Shown in pieces: positions 1 to 7,190 of a stretch of DNA of 41,320 nucleotides. The first letter of the stretch is position 1. Each line of letters begins with the position of its first letter. The position numbers and the translations under genes were made by a program. The notes under the pieces are model-generated. The model made no database searches, was not told the DNA's origin, and was given only the letters and a program-made list of their open reading frames with translations. This DNA is from JAGPHI01 sp036661035 (GTDB taxonomy: Bacteria; Bacillota; Clostridia; Oscillospirales; Ruminococcaceae): the NCBI GenBank assembly GCA_036661035.1, contig JAVWZM010000014.1, positions 1-41,320 of the forward strand, in the 5' to 3' direction.

Positions 1-27
1 TTGGTTCGATTCCGACCGGAGGCACCA
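1..27 (+). tRNA. tRNA, 3' fragment (T arm, acceptor 3' strand and CCA)
   Basis: Only the 3' end is in the window. Bases 5-11 (TTCGATT) are a canonical T loop. TTGG at 1-4 pairs with CCGA at 12-15 to form most of the T stem. CGGAGGC at 17-23 is the 3' strand of the acceptor stem, A24 is the discriminator base and CCA at 25-27 is genome-encoded. The anticodon lies outside the window, so the amino acid cannot be given; the 5' acceptor strand should read GCCTCCG. A rho-independent terminator follows at 54-96. Confidence 0.9.
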
Positions 28-53
28 ATTACTCCTATTTACATAGGAAAATA

Positions 54-96
54 AAGAGTCACAATCCGTGTATCTACTCGGTTTGTGGCTCTTTTT
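54..96 (+). terminator. rho-independent terminator after the tRNA
   Basis: AAGAGTCACAA (54-64) pairs with TTGTGGCTCTT (83-93), with one G-T pair, and CCG/CGG extends the stem inside. It is followed by a T tract (92-96). It closes the upstream tRNA transcript. Confidence 0.8.
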
Positions 97-335
97 GGGT
101 TGTATGCTAAATGAACTATTTGGGCTATTGCTGTGGCTCTTTGCTAAATAGGTTTTTTGGCTCTTTGCCGAATGTTGGAGTGGTCACCCACAAAAGATAG
201 CAAATTCATTCATTTGTTTTTTAGCATACCTAACATTGACAGCTATACAAAATACTTGTCAACCAATGCTTGTAAATGCCTATAAATTAATGCCTGTCAA
301 TCAAATAATTTTATGTTTATTCCGCATTGCTTTTG
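97..335. other. non-coding interval upstream of uvrB
   Basis: No convincing coding sequence is seen here. The interval holds degenerate copies of the dispersed repeat (135-192), a TTGACA-like hexamer at 236-241 without a partner -10 at normal spacing, and three short direct repeats beginning AATGC at 265, 275 and 289. The rest is AT-rich sequence leading into the uvrB promoter. Confidence 0.6.
135..192 (-). repeat. dispersed hairpin repeat, left-hand copies
   Basis: Read on the minus strand, 192 to 159 has the pattern TGTGGGTGACCACTCC, then AACATTCGGCAAAGAGCC. It matches the two plus-strand copies at 37808-37877 at about 24 of 34 positions (hand alignment). A shorter partial copy (GGCTCTTTGCTAAATAGG, 135-152) sits beside it, so both loci carry tandem copies. 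The block GGGTGACCACTC can fold on itself with one G-T pair, as the other copies can. No coding function is seen. Confidence 0.6.
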
Positions 336-359
336 TGATATACTATTAATGTATAGTAT
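336..359 (+). promoter_or_regulatory. uvrB promoter (extended -10) with overlapping inverted repeat
   Basis: TGA-TATACT at 336-344 is an extended -10 element; no strong -35 lies 17 bp upstream (TTTATT). A perfect inverted repeat, ATACTAT (340-346) and ATAGTAT (353-359) with a 6-nt centre, overlaps the -10 and the likely start of transcription. It could be an operator. It does not resemble the usual Firmicutes LexA box (GAAC-N4-GTTC). Confidence 0.5.
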
Positions 360-391
360 GTTAAGCGGTATTAATGCCGAGAGAGAGAAAT

Positions 392-2359
392 ATGGAATTA
401 GAAAACAAATTTAAACTTGTTTCACAGTATAAACCTACGGGCGACCAGCCTACTGCTATTAAGGCCTTAACTGAAGGCGTTTTGGCAGGAGAAAAAATGC
501 AGACGCTGCTTGGAGTAACAGGCAGCGGAAAAACATTTACCATGGCTAATATTATTGCGAATGTCAATAAGCCCACCTTGGTGCTGGCGCACAACAAAAC
601 CTTGGCGGCGCAGCTTTGCACCGAGTTTAGAGATTTCTTTCCCGAAAATGCCGTGGAATATTTTGTAAGCTATTACGACTATTATCAGCCTGAGGCATAT
701 ATCCCGTCCACAGATACCTATATTGAAAAAGACAGTGCAATCAACGACGAAATAGACCGTTTGCGCCATTCGGCTACAGCGGCTCTGTCTGAAAGACGCG
801 ATGTTATCATAGTGGCGAGCGTTTCGTGCATTTATTCTCTTGGCGATCCTATAGATTACCGCAGCATGGTTATCAGTATTCGCCAAGGCATGCAAATGGC
901 GAGGGACGAGCTGATGCATCGCCTTGTAGATTTGCAATACGAGCGCAATGATATTGGCTTTACACGCAATAAATTTCGCGTGCAGGGCGATGTGGTGGAA
1001 ATACATCTTGCCTATGCCACGGATACTGTAATACGCGTTGAGTTTTTTGGGAACGAAGTAGACCGCATCAGCGAGGTAAACGCCCTTACAGGCGAAAGAC
1101 GAAACACCCTTAGCCATGTGGCTATTTTCCCTGCAAGCCATTATATTGTTTCTAAAGAAAAGCTTGGCTCTGCGCTAAATAATGTGCGCAGTGAAATGGA
1201 CGCACAGGTACAGGCGTTTACAAACGAGGGCAAGCTTTTAGAGGCACAGCGCATTGCACAGCGCACAATGTACGATATCGAAATGCTTACCGAGGTAGGT
1301 GTATGCAAGGGTATAGAAAATTATTCGGCAGTGCTTTCAGGCAGAGCGCCAGGCTCTTTGCCAACCACCTTGCTGGATTATTTTCCTGAGGATTTTCTTT
1401 TATTTGTAGATGAAAGCCATGTAATGCTGCCACAGCTTCGCGCTATGTATGGCGGCGATAGGGCGCGCAAAGAAAACCTTGTCAATTTTGGCTTTCGCTT
1501 GCCGTCGTCTTTCGACAACAGACCTCTTAAATTTGAAGAATTTCTTACAAAGCTTAACCAAACAGTGTTTGTTTCCGCAACGCCAAACGTGTTTGAGCGC
1601 GAGAATAGCGCACGTATTGTGGAACAAGTAATACGCCCCACAGGGCTATTGGATCCGCGTGTAATAGTAAAACCAATAGAGGGGCAGATAGAAGATTTAC
1701 TCGGAGAAATAAATACACGCAGCGCAAGAAATGAGCGTGTGCTTGTAACTACGCTCACCAAAAAAATGGCAGAGGATTTAACAGGCTATTTAACAGATCA
1801 CGGTGTAAAGGTAAAATACATGCATCACGAGGTTGAAACCTTTGAGCGCATAGAAATAATACGAGATTTACGCCGAGGCGACATAGACGTGGTTGTGGGC
1901 ATCAACCTTTTGCGTGAGGGGCTGGATTTACCAGAGGTTTCCCTTGTGGCAATACTGGACGCAGACAAAGAGGGCTTTTTGCGCAGTGAAACAAGCCTTG
2001 TGCAAACAATAGGCAGAGCGGCGCGAAACTCAGACGGGATAGTAATAATGTATGCAGACAGCGTAACGCCGTCTATGGAGCGCGCCATTATGGAAACCGA
2101 CCGACGCCGCGCCATACAAACAGCCTATAATCAAGAGCATGGTATAACGCCTACTACTATTGTGAAAGATATTGCAGATACTACTATTGGCATATCCCAT
2201 ACAGATGATGCCGATAAACCAATAAAGCGGCTAAGCCGTGCAGAGCGCGAGCAGATGATTGTGCGCCTTACAAGAGAGATGAAAGAAGCTGCTAAAATAT
2301 TAGAGTTCGAGCATGCAGCTTTTCTGCGCGACAGAATAGAAAAGCTGCGCAAGGGCTAA
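392..2359 (+). CDS. uvrB: UvrABC excinuclease subunit B
   Basis: UvrB is the DNA-damage-verifying helicase of nucleotide excision repair. It receives the lesion from UvrA and recruits UvrC for incision. The protein has Walker A GVTGSGKT (residues 41-48) in the N-terminal helicase domain. The YYDYYQPEAYIP beta-hairpin, which inserts between the DNA strands, follows. Helicase motifs include LLREGLDLPE and QTIGRAARN, and the C-terminal UVR motif that contacts UvrC closes the protein. At 655 residues it is normal in length. The ATG at 392 is chosen because GAGAGAG lies just upstream; an in-frame ATG at 374 has no ribosome binding site. uvrA follows after 28 nt, so the two are probably co-transcribed from the promoter at 336-359. 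Confidence 0.97.
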   Translation: MELENKFKLVSQYKPTGDQPTAIKALTEGVLAGEKMQTLLGVTGSGKTFTMANIIANVNKPTLVLAHNKTLAAQLCTEFRDFFPENAVEYFVSYYDYYQPEAYIPSTDTYIEKDSAINDEIDRLRHSATAALSERRDVIIVASVSCIYSLGDPIDYRSMVISIRQGMQMARDELMHRLVDLQYERNDIGFTRNKFRVQGDVVEIHLAYATDTVIRVEFFGNEVDRISEVNALTGERRNTLSHVAIFPASHYIVSKEKLGSALNNVRSEMDAQVQAFTNEGKLLEAQRIAQRTMYDIEMLTEVGVCKGIENYSAVLSGRAPGSLPTTLLDYFPEDFLLFVDESHVMLPQLRAMYGGDRARKENLVNFGFRLPSSFDNRPLKFEEFLTKLNQTVFVSATPNVFERENSARIVEQVIRPTGLLDPRVIVKPIEGQIEDLLGEINTRSARNERVLVTTLTKKMAEDLTGYLTDHGVKVKYMHHEVETFERIEIIRDLRRGDIDVVVGINLLREGLDLPEVSLVAILDADKEGFLRSETSLVQTIGRAARNSDGIVIMYADSVTPSMERAIMETDRRRAIQTAYNQEHGITPTTIVKDIADTTIGISHTDDADKPIKRLSRAEREQMIVRLTREMKEAAKILEFEHAAFLRDRIEKLRKG

Positions 2360-2387
2360 TTACGCTAAAACGGAAAGGAAATACAAT

Positions 2388-5222
2388 TTGAGCATAGATA
2401 AAATAGTCATTAAAGGCGCAAGAGAACACAATTTAAAAAATATAGATATCACCTTACCGCGAGATAAGCTTATTGTAATGACGGGGCTTTCTGGCAGCGG
2501 CAAATCTAGCCTTGCCTTTGATACCATATACGCAGACGGGCAGCGCAGATATGTAGAAAGCCTATCAAGCTACGCGCGCCAGTTTTTGGGGCAAATGGAA
2601 AAACCCGATGTAGACGAAATACAAGGGCTTTCGCCTGCTATATCAATAGACCAAAAAACCACCTCGCGCAACCCACGCTCTACCGTGGGCACAGTTACAG
2701 AGGTGTACGATTATCTGCGTTTAATGTATGCACGCATAGGCATACCGCATTGCCCTGTGTGCGGCAAGGTTATAAGCCAGCAAACAGTAGACCAAATGGT
2801 AGACGAGATATTGCGTCTGCCTGATAAAACACGCTTTCAAGTGCTTGCGCCTGTGGTGCGTGGCCGCAAAGGCACTCAGCAAAAGGAATTTGAGGCTGCA
2901 CGCAAAGCGGGCTTTGCACGTGTACGCGTAGACGGCAATGTATACGATTTAGACGAAGAAATCGTACTTGAAAAAAACAAAAAGCACGATGTAGACGTGG
3001 TGGTGGATAGGCTTGTAATGGCAGACGATGTGCGTGGCCGCCTTGCAGACTCCCTTGAAACGGCGCTTAATTTAACAGGTGCCCTTGTAGTAATAGATGT
3101 GATAGACGGTGATGAAATTACCTTCAGCCAAAGCTATGCCTGCCCGGAGCATGGGGTGGGAATGGAGGAGCTTGCGCCGCGCATGTTCTCCTTCAACAAC
3201 CCTTTTGGCGCGTGTGAAACATGCACAGGGCTTGGCACGTTTATGAAGGTTGATCCTGCACTTATTTTGCCAAATAAAAATCTTTCCATACGCGAAAGTG
3301 CCGTTAAAGCCAGTGGCTGGTATTATGCCGAGGGCTCTATCAGCGAGATGTATTATAAAGGGCTTGGCAAGCGATATGGCTTTACGCTTGATACTAAAAT
3401 ACGTGATATGTCAGATGACGCTGTAAATGCCATTCTTTATGGCACAAACGGCGAAAAGCTGCATATGCACCGTGAAACGGAATCCGGCAGCGGACAGTAT
3501 AATACCGACTTTGAGGGCATTGTGCCAAACCTTGAAAGACGCTTTCGCGAAACTAATTCCGCATGGATGAAAGACGAAATCCAAAGCTTTATGACAGGCG
3601 TAGAGTGCCCTGATTGCCATGGCGACCGATTAAAACCGACAAGCCTTGCGGTAACTGTAGGCGATATCAATATCAGCAAATTTACGCAAATGAGCGTGCG
3701 CGAGGAACTGGATTTTATAAATGCACTTGCGCTTACAGAGCGCGAGCATATGATAGCGGACGGCATTTTGAAGGAAATAAAAGAAAGGCTCGGCTTTTTG
3801 CAAAGCGTAGGGCTTGATTATCTTACCCTTGCACGTAATGCCGCAACCTTGTCGGGTGGCGAAAGCCAACGTATTCGCCTAGCCACGCAGATAGGTTCTG
3901 CGCTTACGGGGGTATTGTACGTTCTTGACGAGCCAAGCATCGGACTACATCAGCGCGACAACGAAAAATTAATTAAAACTTTGCGTCGCTTGCGCGACCT
4001 TGGAAACACCTTAATAGTGGTGGAACACGACGAAGAAACCATGCGTGCGGCAGACTATATTGTGGATATTGGCCCAGGTGCAGGCGTACACGGCGGCGAG
4101 GTAGTAGCCGAGGGCAGCATAGAGGATTTATGCCGCGAGCCGCGCAGCATCACAGGCCAGTATCTAAGCGGCAAAAAGAAAATAAGCGTGCCTAAAGTAA
4201 GGCGAGTGGGCACAGGCAAATTTATAGAAATTAAAGGCGCAGTGCAAAACAACCTTAAAAATATTGACGTTAAAATTCCCCTTGGCGTAATGACCTGCGT
4301 TACGGGCATTTCAGGCAGCGGGAAATCCTCGCTGATAAACGAAATATTGTATAAACGCTTGGCGCAAGACCTAAACGGCGCACGAATGAAACCGGGAAAG
4401 CACAAGGACATGCTTGGGCTTGAATATGTGGATAAGGTTATCGGCATAGACCAATCTCCAATAGGGCGCACACCGCGTTCTAACCCAGCCACATATACAG
4501 GTGTATTTACGGATATTCGCAGCCTTTTTGCGCAAACGCAAGATGCAAAAATACGCGGCTACGGCCCGGGACGCTTTAGCTTTAATGTTAAAGGTGGCCG
4601 CTGTGAAGCCTGTGAGGGCGACGGAATTATCAAAATAGAAATGCATTTTTTACCGGACATCTATGTGCCTTGCGAGGTGTGCAAGGGCGCAAGATACAAT
4701 AGGGAAACGCTGGAAGTAAAATATAAAGACCGCAGTATTTATGATGTGCTTGAAATGACAGTGGAAGAAGCCAGTAGCTTTTTTGAAAATATTCCGCGTA
4801 TTCACCGCAAGCTTAAAACCATTGTAGACGTAGGCCTTGGATATATCAAAATGGGGCAGAGCGCCACCACTCTGTCGGGCGGTGAGGCGCAGCGTGTTAA
4901 GCTTGCGCTAGAGCTTGCAAAGCGCGAAACAGGCCAGACTGTGTATATTTTAGACGAGCCTACCACAGGCTTGCACGTAGCAGATGTACACAAGCTGATA
5001 CATGTTTTGGATAAGCTTGTAAATGCAGGCAATACCGTTGTGGTAATAGAACACAATCTTGATATTATCAAGCGTTCGGATTATATCATAGACCTTGGCC
5101 CCGAGGGTGGCGGTGCAGGCGGAGAAATAATTGCCACAGGCACACCGGAGCAAATTGCCGCGTGCAGTGCATCTTATACAGGACAATATTTGAAACCCTT
5201 GCTAAATCGGTGTAAAAAGTAG
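2388..5222 (+). CDS. uvrA: UvrABC excinuclease subunit A
   Basis: UvrA is the ABC-type ATPase dimer that scans DNA for bulky lesions and loads UvrB. There are two ABC modules. The first has Walker A GLSGSGKSS (residues 33-41) and signature LSGGESQR. The second has GISGSGKSS and LSGGEAQR, followed by ILDEPTTGLH. Zinc-finger cysteines are visible as CPVC in the first half, and as CEAC followed by CEVC in the second. The length of 944 residues is normal. Translation starts at TTG, with AAAGGAA upstream (2374-2380); no better ATG is available. It lies directly downstream of uvrB, the usual clostridial order. Confidence 0.97.
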   Translation: MSIDKIVIKGAREHNLKNIDITLPRDKLIVMTGLSGSGKSSLAFDTIYADGQRRYVESLSSYARQFLGQMEKPDVDEIQGLSPAISIDQKTTSRNPRSTVGTVTEVYDYLRLMYARIGIPHCPVCGKVISQQTVDQMVDEILRLPDKTRFQVLAPVVRGRKGTQQKEFEAARKAGFARVRVDGNVYDLDEEIVLEKNKKHDVDVVVDRLVMADDVRGRLADSLETALNLTGALVVIDVIDGDEITFSQSYACPEHGVGMEELAPRMFSFNNPFGACETCTGLGTFMKVDPALILPNKNLSIRESAVKASGWYYAEGSISEMYYKGLGKRYGFTLDTKIRDMSDDAVNAILYGTNGEKLHMHRETESGSGQYNTDFEGIVPNLERRFRETNSAWMKDEIQSFMTGVECPDCHGDRLKPTSLAVTVGDINISKFTQMSVREELDFINALALTEREHMIADGILKEIKERLGFLQSVGLDYLTLARNAATLSGGESQRIRLATQIGSALTGVLYVLDEPSIGLHQRDNEKLIKTLRRLRDLGNTLIVVEHDEETMRAADYIVDIGPGAGVHGGEVVAEGSIEDLCREPRSITGQYLSGKKKISVPKVRRVGTGKFIEIKGAVQNNLKNIDVKIPLGVMTCVTGISGSGKSSLINEILYKRLAQDLNGARMKPGKHKDMLGLEYVDKVIGIDQSPIGRTPRSNPATYTGVFTDIRSLFAQTQDAKIRGYGPGRFSFNVKGGRCEACEGDGIIKIEMHFLPDIYVPCEVCKGARYNRETLEVKYKDRSIYDVLEMTVEEASSFFENIPRIHRKLKTIVDVGLGYIKMGQSATTLSGGEAQRVKLALELAKRETGQTVYILDEPTTGLHVADVHKLIHVLDKLVNAGNTVVVIEHNLDIIKRSDYIIDLGPEGGGAGGEIIATGTPEQIAACSASYTGQYLKPLLNRCKK

Positions 5223-5228
5223 TATAAT
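5199..5228 (+). promoter_or_regulatory. sigma-A-type promoter upstream of miaB
   Basis: TTGCTA (5199-5204), an 18-bp spacer and a perfect TATAAT (5223-5228) lie over the very end of uvrA, about 70 nt before miaB. It could give the miaB-ylbF-mutSL block transcription independent of uvrBA. Confidence 0.6.
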
Positions 5229-5297
5229 ATAATAATATGGCTGATAAACTCCCATTTGGGAGCTATTTACGGCAAAATATCTTTAGTGGAGGTTTAA

Positions 5298-6680
5298 ATG
5301 GAAAATATCAAGTTTTCAAGAAACGAAAATGCGGCACAATTAATTGCAAAGCATTATGCTACGCCGCCGCTTTTGTATATGCACTCCTTTGGTTGCCAGC
5401 AAAATGTAAACGATGGCGAGAAAATCAAAGGCGTACTTACCGACCTCGGCTATGGTATTTGCGATAGGGTAGATGAGGCTGATTTAATAATCTTCAACAC
5501 TTGCGCTGTGCGCGAGCATGCGGAGCAGCGTGTTTTTGGAAACATAGGCGCGTTAAAAGCATTAAAGGCGAAAAAACCTGGCTTATTAATCGCAATATGC
5601 GGATGTATGGTTCAGCAAAAATCCGCAGTGGATAAACTGCGTAAAAGCTACCCTTATGTTGATATTGTATTTGGCGTAAACAGTATAGATATATTCCCTA
5701 CGTTAATTTGCGAAAAGCTGTCAACGCGCAAAAGGTTTGTGCAGATACAAGGCGAACGCGAGGATATTGTGGAAGAAATACCCATAAAGCGCGATTCCGC
5801 GTTTCGCGCGTGGCTGCCAATAATGTACGGCTGTGATAATTTTTGCTCTTATTGCATAGTTCCATATGTGCGTGGGCGCGAGCGTAGCCGCAAATCTGAG
5901 GACATTTTGTCCGAATTTAAAGGGCTTGTCGCAAGCGGATATAAAGACATTACCTTACTGGGGCAAAATGTAAACTCTTATGGCAAAAACCTAGACGAAA
6001 AGCTAGACTTTTCAGATTTATTAAAGCTACTAGACGCTGTACCGGGGGATTATCGCATACGCTTTATGACAAGCCACCCCAAGGACGCAACAAGGCGTTT
6101 AATAGATACCATTGCAGAAAGCACACACATAAGCCATCATTTACATCTGCCGGTACAATCAGGTTCAAACGACATTCTTGTGCAGATGAATAGACGCTAT
6201 ACCGTGGAAGATTATCTTAATTTAGTGGTATATGCAAAAAAAATAATGCCAGACATGATGTTTTCAAGCGATATTATCGTTGGTTTTCCGGGGGAAACGG
6301 AGCAGGATTTTGAAAAGACCATGACACTTGTGAAAGAAGTGCAGTTTGTGCAGCTATTCACATTTATTTATTCAAAGCGCACAGGCACTTCTGCGGCAGA
6401 GATGCCGGATCCTACTCCATATAAAGAAAAAAGCGGAAGAATAGCGCGCATATTAGAAGCGCAGGAAGAAATATCTAAGGGCATTTGCGAATCCATGAAA
6501 GGCAAAAAGGTGCTTGCACTTGTAGAGGGCGAGGGCAGAGAAGACGGCTCACTTTCCGCAAGGCTGGATAATAATATGTCTGTAGAGTTTATGGGCGATG
6601 TGCCAAAAGGCGAATTTGTAAAGCTGCGTATCACAGGCAGCAAGGGCACTGTTTTAAAGGGCGAAATTTTCAATTTTTAA
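5298..6680 (+). CDS. miaB: tRNA-2-methylthio-N6-dimethylallyladenosine synthase MiaB
   Basis: MiaB is a radical SAM methylthiotransferase. It adds the 2-methylthio group to i6A37 in tRNAs reading UNN codons, the step after MiaA, which is encoded about 5 kb downstream. The N-terminal domain carries auxiliary-cluster cysteines C33 (SFGCQQN), C69 (NTCAV) and C103 (CGCM). The radical SAM motif is C179-x3-C183-x2-C186 (CDNFCSYC), and a C-terminal TRAM domain binds RNA. The length is 460 residues. GGAGG sits 7-8 nt before the ATG. It is followed by ylbF after 21 nt. The SFGCQQN form of the first motif sets it apart from the MtaB and RimO paralogues, though subfamily assignment is by eye. Confidence 0.95.
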   Translation: MENIKFSRNENAAQLIAKHYATPPLLYMHSFGCQQNVNDGEKIKGVLTDLGYGICDRVDEADLIIFNTCAVREHAEQRVFGNIGALKALKAKKPGLLIAICGCMVQQKSAVDKLRKSYPYVDIVFGVNSIDIFPTLICEKLSTRKRFVQIQGEREDIVEEIPIKRDSAFRAWLPIMYGCDNFCSYCIVPYVRGRERSRKSEDILSEFKGLVASGYKDITLLGQNVNSYGKNLDEKLDFSDLLKLLDAVPGDYRIRFMTSHPKDATRRLIDTIAESTHISHHLHLPVQSGSNDILVQMNRRYTVEDYLNLVVYAKKIMPDMMFSSDIIVGFPGETEQDFEKTMTLVKEVQFVQLFTFIYSKRTGTSAAEMPDPTPYKEKSGRIARILEAQEEISKGICESMKGKKVLALVEGEGREDGSLSARLDNNMSVEFMGDVPKGEFVKLRITGSKGTVLKGEIFNF

Positions 6681-6701
6681 TATATTAAAGGAGTTATAAC
6701 A

Positions 6702-7118
6702 ATGGCTAAAGATGCAATCACACTATTTAAAGAGGCGGCAGCACAGCTGCAAAAAGAAGTGGCTTATGCGGCTCTTGATGCGGCGCGTAAAGCAAACGAC
6801 GAGGACGAAACCTTACAGCAGCTAATAGGCGATTTTAACCTTGCAAGGGTAGACCTTAATAACGAAATATCTAAAACAGACGACAAAGACCAAGAGAAAG
6901 TTTCCGCGCTTAACGCAAAGGTAAACGAGCTTTACAATTCCATCATGGAAAACGAGCAGATGAACGCATACAACGACGCAAAAGCAGAGCTTGAAACAGT
7001 GATGAACTATGTAAATGAAATATTAAGCACAGCGGTAAACGGCGGCGATCCACTAACAGTAGAGGAGCCACACTCCTGCTGCGATGGCGGCTGCTCAAGC
7101 TGCTCCGGCTGCCACTAA
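6702..7118 (+). CDS. YlbF/YmcA family protein with cysteine-rich tail
   Basis: This 138-residue, largely helical protein resembles the YlbF/YmcA (DUF964, Com_YlbF) family. In Bacillus subtilis YlbF, YmcA and YaaT form an Fe-S-containing complex that acts with RNase Y on mRNA maturation, competence and sporulation. Helices span roughly residues 3-110. The last 16 residues are dense in Cys, Gly and Ser, with five cysteines in the form CCDGGCSSCSGC, a plausible Fe-S or metal ligand set. A good ribosome binding site (AAAGGAG) precedes the ATG. It lies between miaB and mutS, where a YlbF homologue is often found in Clostridia (recollection). Family assignment is fairly secure; which paralogue it represents is not. 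Confidence 0.8.
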   Translation: MAKDAITLFKEAAAQLQKEVAYAALDAARKANDEDETLQQLIGDFNLARVDLNNEISKTDDKDQEKVSALNAKVNELYNSIMENEQMNAYNDAKAELETVMNYVNEILSTAVNGGDPLTVEEPHSCCDGGCSSCSGCH

Positions 7119-7133
7119 TTCAAAACTCAAATG

Positions 7134-7156
7134 CCCCTGTCCCAACAAGACAGGGG
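7134..7156 (+). terminator. GC-rich hairpin between ylbF and mutS (terminator or attenuator)
   Basis: CCCCTGTC (7134-7141) pairs perfectly with GACAGGGG (7149-7156) around a 7-nt loop. The downstream sequence is AAAACTTTATTT, a poor U tract, so it is more likely a partial terminator or a processing/stability element than a full stop. It lies 34 nt before the mutS start. Confidence 0.5.
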
Positions 7157-7190
7157 AAAACTTTATTTAAAGCATAGGCGGTGTACATGT

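Noticed and set aside
236..264. TTGACA (236-241) as a promoter
   Set aside because: No -10 hexamer lies 16-18 bp downstream; the closest AT-rich hexamers are at wrong spacing.
374..391. Upstream in-frame ATG for uvrB
   Set aside because: No ribosome binding site precedes it, whereas GAGAGAG is well placed for the ATG at 392, which also fits the family N-terminus.
467..1141. Long minus-strand open frame opposite uvrB
   Set aside because: Shadow of uvrB in a clear coding frame; no family resemblance and no ribosome binding site. Similar antisense frames across the window were dropped for the same reason.
5237..5467. Plus-strand open frame overlapping the start of miaB
   Set aside because: It overlaps miaB in another frame, has no homology that I recognise, and miaB has the better ribosome binding site.
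7131..7190. Upstream ATG for mutS
   Set aside because: It lies within the GC-rich hairpin and adds residues unlike MutS; the ATG at 7191 gives the expected N-terminus.
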